A program made the position numbers and the translations under genes. Shown piece by piece: positions 62,137 to 64,000 of a stretch of 64,000 bases of DNA; position 1 is the first letter of the stretch, and each line of letters begins with the position of its first letter. Location of the stretch: positions 1-64,000 of the forward strand of contig NYYZ01000037.1 in NCBI GenBank assembly GCA_002686945.1. The letters are read 5' to 3'. Source of the stretch: Planctomycetota bacterium (GTDB lineage Bacteria > Planctomycetota > UBA1135 > GCA-002686595). The notes beneath the pieces are model-generated. The model saw nothing but the letters and a program-made list of their open reading frames with translations, was not told the origin of the DNA and made no database searches.

Positions 62137-63699
62137 TCACAGTTTGAGTTCTGCGGCTTCCTCTGCCAGAACCCGACGAGCCACCTTGCCTCGGTCATTG
62201 CGCGGGAGTGCCTGGCGCCACTCAAACCAGCGCGGGTACTTGTGGGGTGCCAGACGCCCCTTGATGAAACCCTTGAGTTCCGCCGCCAGAGGCTGTCCCC
62301 CTTCAGAACCACCCGCAGGAACCACAAATGCCAGGGGTTTGACCAGACCCGCCCCATCCTTGGCGGCCACGATGCAAACATCTTGAACCGCGTCGTGACA
62401 GCGCAGGCATTCTTCGATCTCAAGCGGTGAACACCAGATTCCACTGACCTTGAGCAAGTCGTCGGCCCGTCCCTCATACCAGAACCGGTCTTCCGAGTCC
62501 CGGCGAAAAATATCGGCGGTCGTACACCAATCCCCCTGAAAGGTGGATTGAGATTCTTCCTTGTCTGCCCAATAGCAAAGGGCTGTGGAGCCGCCGCGAA
62601 TACGCAAGCGACCTGGCTCGCCATCGGGGACCGGAGCACCATCTGGGCCGACGATCTCGGCCTCATAGCCGGGTACCAGGCGGCCCAATGAACCAAGGGT
62701 CACTTCCCCCGGCGCATTCGAAATATATATATGGAACATCTCGGCAGAGCCGATGCCATCAAGGATCTCGACACCTGTACATTCCAGCCAACGTTCATAG
62801 ACGCGGCGGGGCAGAGCCTCTCCTGCGGAAATGCAACGGCGCAAACAACTCAGATCAACATCTTCCAATTTCTTCGAGTCAAGCATGCCATTGATCAAGG
62901 TGGGCACACTGGTCAATACCGTGGGTCGGTGGTCTGCGATCTGTTGCAGGATCTCCTCGGGAGTAGCTCGGCCCTCGAAGAGGACAACCGTTGCCCCCAC
63001 GCGAAAGGGAAACATCAAGTTTGTCCCCGTGGCGTATCCAAAGAACAGCTTCGGCACTGAAAGACAAATGTCTGACTCCTGATAGCCCACGACTCCCAGC
63101 CCATAGGCCTCGGTGGCAAAGGCAAAGTCCCGCTGCATATGTACGCAGGCTTTGGGGTGGCCGGTGGAACCAGACGTGAACAACCAGCCCGCCAGATCAT
63201 CTGGGGTGGTTGGTTCCGTGCGGGCGAGGTCAGAATCAGGATCCTCTGCAGCCAACGCCTCCGCCAGGCAATTGTGTTTCCCAATCTGATTTCCGGAGAC
63301 CAGTAATCTGGGCGGGTGCTCCATGTCCTCCATCGCCTTCTCCAATTCGGGCACAACCGCCTCATGGCAGATCACGATGCGCGCCTTGGTATAACGCAGA
63401 TAATGAGCGTAGTCCGAAGCCATCAGCCGAGGGTTGACCATGCAGAACACGCCCCCCGCCCGCAGGACGCCGAACCAGGCCAGCACAAAGTCGACCCCAT
63501 CGGGCAGAATCAGGAGCACACGCTCTTCTGGGCACACTGAGCGCCTGCGCAAGGCCGCAGCACAACGAGCAGCGCCCGCGCTCAGTTCGCCATAGGTCCA
63601 GGACTGTCCCTGACAGTGCAGAGCGACCTTGTCCGCGCGCCCTGCCTCCAGATTGTGGTCAAGAAACCAAGTGCAAAGGTTCAACTGATCGGAATTCAC
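62137..63699 (-). CDS. Benzoate-CoA-ligase-like AMP-forming acyl-CoA synthetase
   Basis: 520 residues, GTG start. Activates a carboxylate to its CoA thioester through an acyl adenylate. ANL signatures: WLFTSGSTGHPKACVHMQRD (P-loop), SVPKLFFGYATGTNLMFPF, ISAGEALPRRVYERW, LDGIGSAEMFHIYISN, GRLRIRGGSTALCYW, WCTTADIFRRDSEDRFWYEGRADDLLKVSGIWCSPLEIEE and the C-terminal catalytic Lys in LPRNDRGKVARR. The FFGYATG and GSAEMFHIYISN forms match the benzoate-CoA ligase subgroup. Starts 10 bp after the protein kinase gene's stop, so likely cotranscribed. Confidence 0.93.
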   Translation of the reverse strand: MNSDQLNLCTWFLDHNLEAGRADKVALHCQGQSWTYGELSAGAARCAAALRRRSVCPEERVLLILPDGVDFVLAWFGVLRAGGVFCMVNPRLMASDYAHYLRYTKARIVICHEAVVPELEKAMEDMEHPPRLLVSGNQIGKHNCLAEALAAEDPDSDLARTEPTTPDDLAGWLFTSGSTGHPKACVHMQRDFAFATEAYGLGVVGYQESDICLSVPKLFFGYATGTNLMFPFRVGATVVLFEGRATPEEILQQIADHRPTVLTSVPTLINGMLDSKKLEDVDLSCLRRCISAGEALPRRVYERWLECTGVEILDGIGSAEMFHIYISNAPGEVTLGSLGRLVPGYEAEIVGPDGAPVPDGEPGRLRIRGGSTALCYWADKEESQSTFQGDWCTTADIFRRDSEDRFWYEGRADDLLKVSGIWCSPLEIEECLRCHDAVQDVCIVAAKDGAGLVKPLAFVVPAGGSEGGQPLAAELKGFIKGRLAPHKYPRWFEWRQALPRNDRGKVARRVLAEEAAELKL

Positions 63700-63709
63700 C
63701 GTAGAAGGC

Positions 63710-64000
63710 TCAAGTCAACGCTGCGGCAAGGTGCTCACGAAAGACCGAAGCATCCGCCGGCCGTTCCCGGCGCTGAGGATCGAGAGCCGAACACAACAGA
63801 CTGTCGAGCCCCGGTGCAAGGTTCACCGCACGGGCAGCATTGGACCCCTCGGAAGGCCGTACCAACTTGCTCTGGAAGACTTCGACGAACCCCGTGCCGT
63901 TCCAGGGCAGTTGCCCAGTCGCTGCCTCATAGAGCAGAGTCGCCAGGTTGTAGAGATCCGAACCCGCACTGGGAGCATCCCCGCTGAACTGTTCAATGGG
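63710..64000 (-). CDS. Serine/threonine protein kinase, C-terminal fragment (5' part beyond window)
   Basis: Open frame of 96 codons from the right edge to TGA (63712-63710). Reads PIEQFSGDAPSAGSDLYNLATLLYEAATGQLPW, matching kinase subdomains VIII and IX (the PEQ-like motif and the Asp of SDLYxLxxxLYE), then FVEVFQSKL, the subdomain XI-type LCSALDPQRRERPADAS with its conserved Arg, and ends LAAALT. The catalytic loop and ATP site lie outside. No transmembrane or sensor part follows the kinase domain, so any would be upstream. 10 bp before the CoA ligase. Confidence 0.88.
   Translation of the reverse strand, partial: PIEQFSGDAPSAGSDLYNLATLLYEAATGQLPWNGTGFVEVFQSKLVRPSEGSNAARAVNLAPGLDSLLCSALDPQRRERPADASVFREHLAAALT

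Noticed and set aside
1-64000. CRISPR arrays, insertion sequences, prophage genes, attachment sites, rRNA and replication origin.
   Set aside because: No direct-repeat/spacer pattern, transposase, integrase, capsid, rRNA or DnaA-box cluster was seen; the gene content looks like ordinary chromosomal DNA.

Overview
The window looks like a piece of a Planctomycetota chromosome, probably a marine free-living lineage. This is inferred from gene content: a PVC-type beta-propeller/HEAT/cytochrome c protein, a DUF6807 (PmoA-like) protein, a DUF1080-like lipoprotein beside a Tat-exported Gfo/Idh/MocA oxidoreductase, FG-GAP/ASPIC-UnbV lipoproteins, very large VPS10/BNR-repeat exported proteins and a signal peptidase I with a large insertion. 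The sequence is GC-rich, densely coding, and many start codons lack a clear Shine-Dalgarno site. I see no phage, insertion sequence, CRISPR array or rRNA.

Layout. 1-6.1 kb: the C-terminal part of methionine synthase MetH; a long FG-GAP/ASPIC-UnbV/thioredoxin lipoprotein interrupted by an in-frame TGA that is followed by a SECIS-like hairpin; a DinB-family protein; and a membrane-anchored coiled-coil protein that seems to start at CTG. 6.1-14.7 kb: an M64 peptidase coupled to a PVC-type cytochrome protein, exopolysaccharide genes (sugar transferase and Wza-like export lipoprotein), a metallophosphatase and a cupin. 14.7-24 kb: a glycan-related block (DUF6807, sulfatase-fold lipoprotein, GH99/WbsX-like, DUF1080-like, Gfo/Idh/MocA) and a VPS10/BNR-PDZ protein. 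24-34.3 kb: a two-subunit sodium:solute symporter, a PepSY membrane protein coupled to a LOG-family enzyme, an unknown 472-residue protein, an M14 carboxypeptidase-like protein and a phosphodiesterase/LamG protein.

34.4-40.2 kb is a plus-strand housekeeping cluster: birA, rph, rdgB, lepA, lepB, DUF3293. 40.2-54.3 kb carries an EAL phosphodiesterase, aconitase, a HEAT-like/beta-helix protein, tRNA-Ala(CGC), RNase D, tRNA-Asp(GTC), a rhomboid-TPR protein, MazG, QueC, a short secretin-N-domain-like protein and Mrp/ApbC. 54.5-58.2 kb holds a second VPS10/BNR-PDZ protein. The right end is a minus-strand series: a protein kinase C-terminus, a benzoate-CoA-ligase-like enzyme, three translationally coupled genes (creatininase family, acyl-CoA thioesterase, metF), a phosphatase-cytochrome fusion lipoprotein and an HD hydrolase.

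How the genes work together. MetH and MetF, at opposite ends, are consecutive steps of folate-dependent methionine synthesis. The 14.7-20.8 kb genes look like exported sugar-polymer processing. The exported beta-propeller proteins, peptidases and lipoproteins point to a large periplasmic/envelope digestive repertoire. The most interesting signal is the TGA at 3343-3345. The coding frame continues without other damage through an ASPIC/UnbV domain and a CxxC thioredoxin domain, and a hairpin lies at the spacing expected of a bacterial SECIS element, so this may be an undescribed selenoprotein.
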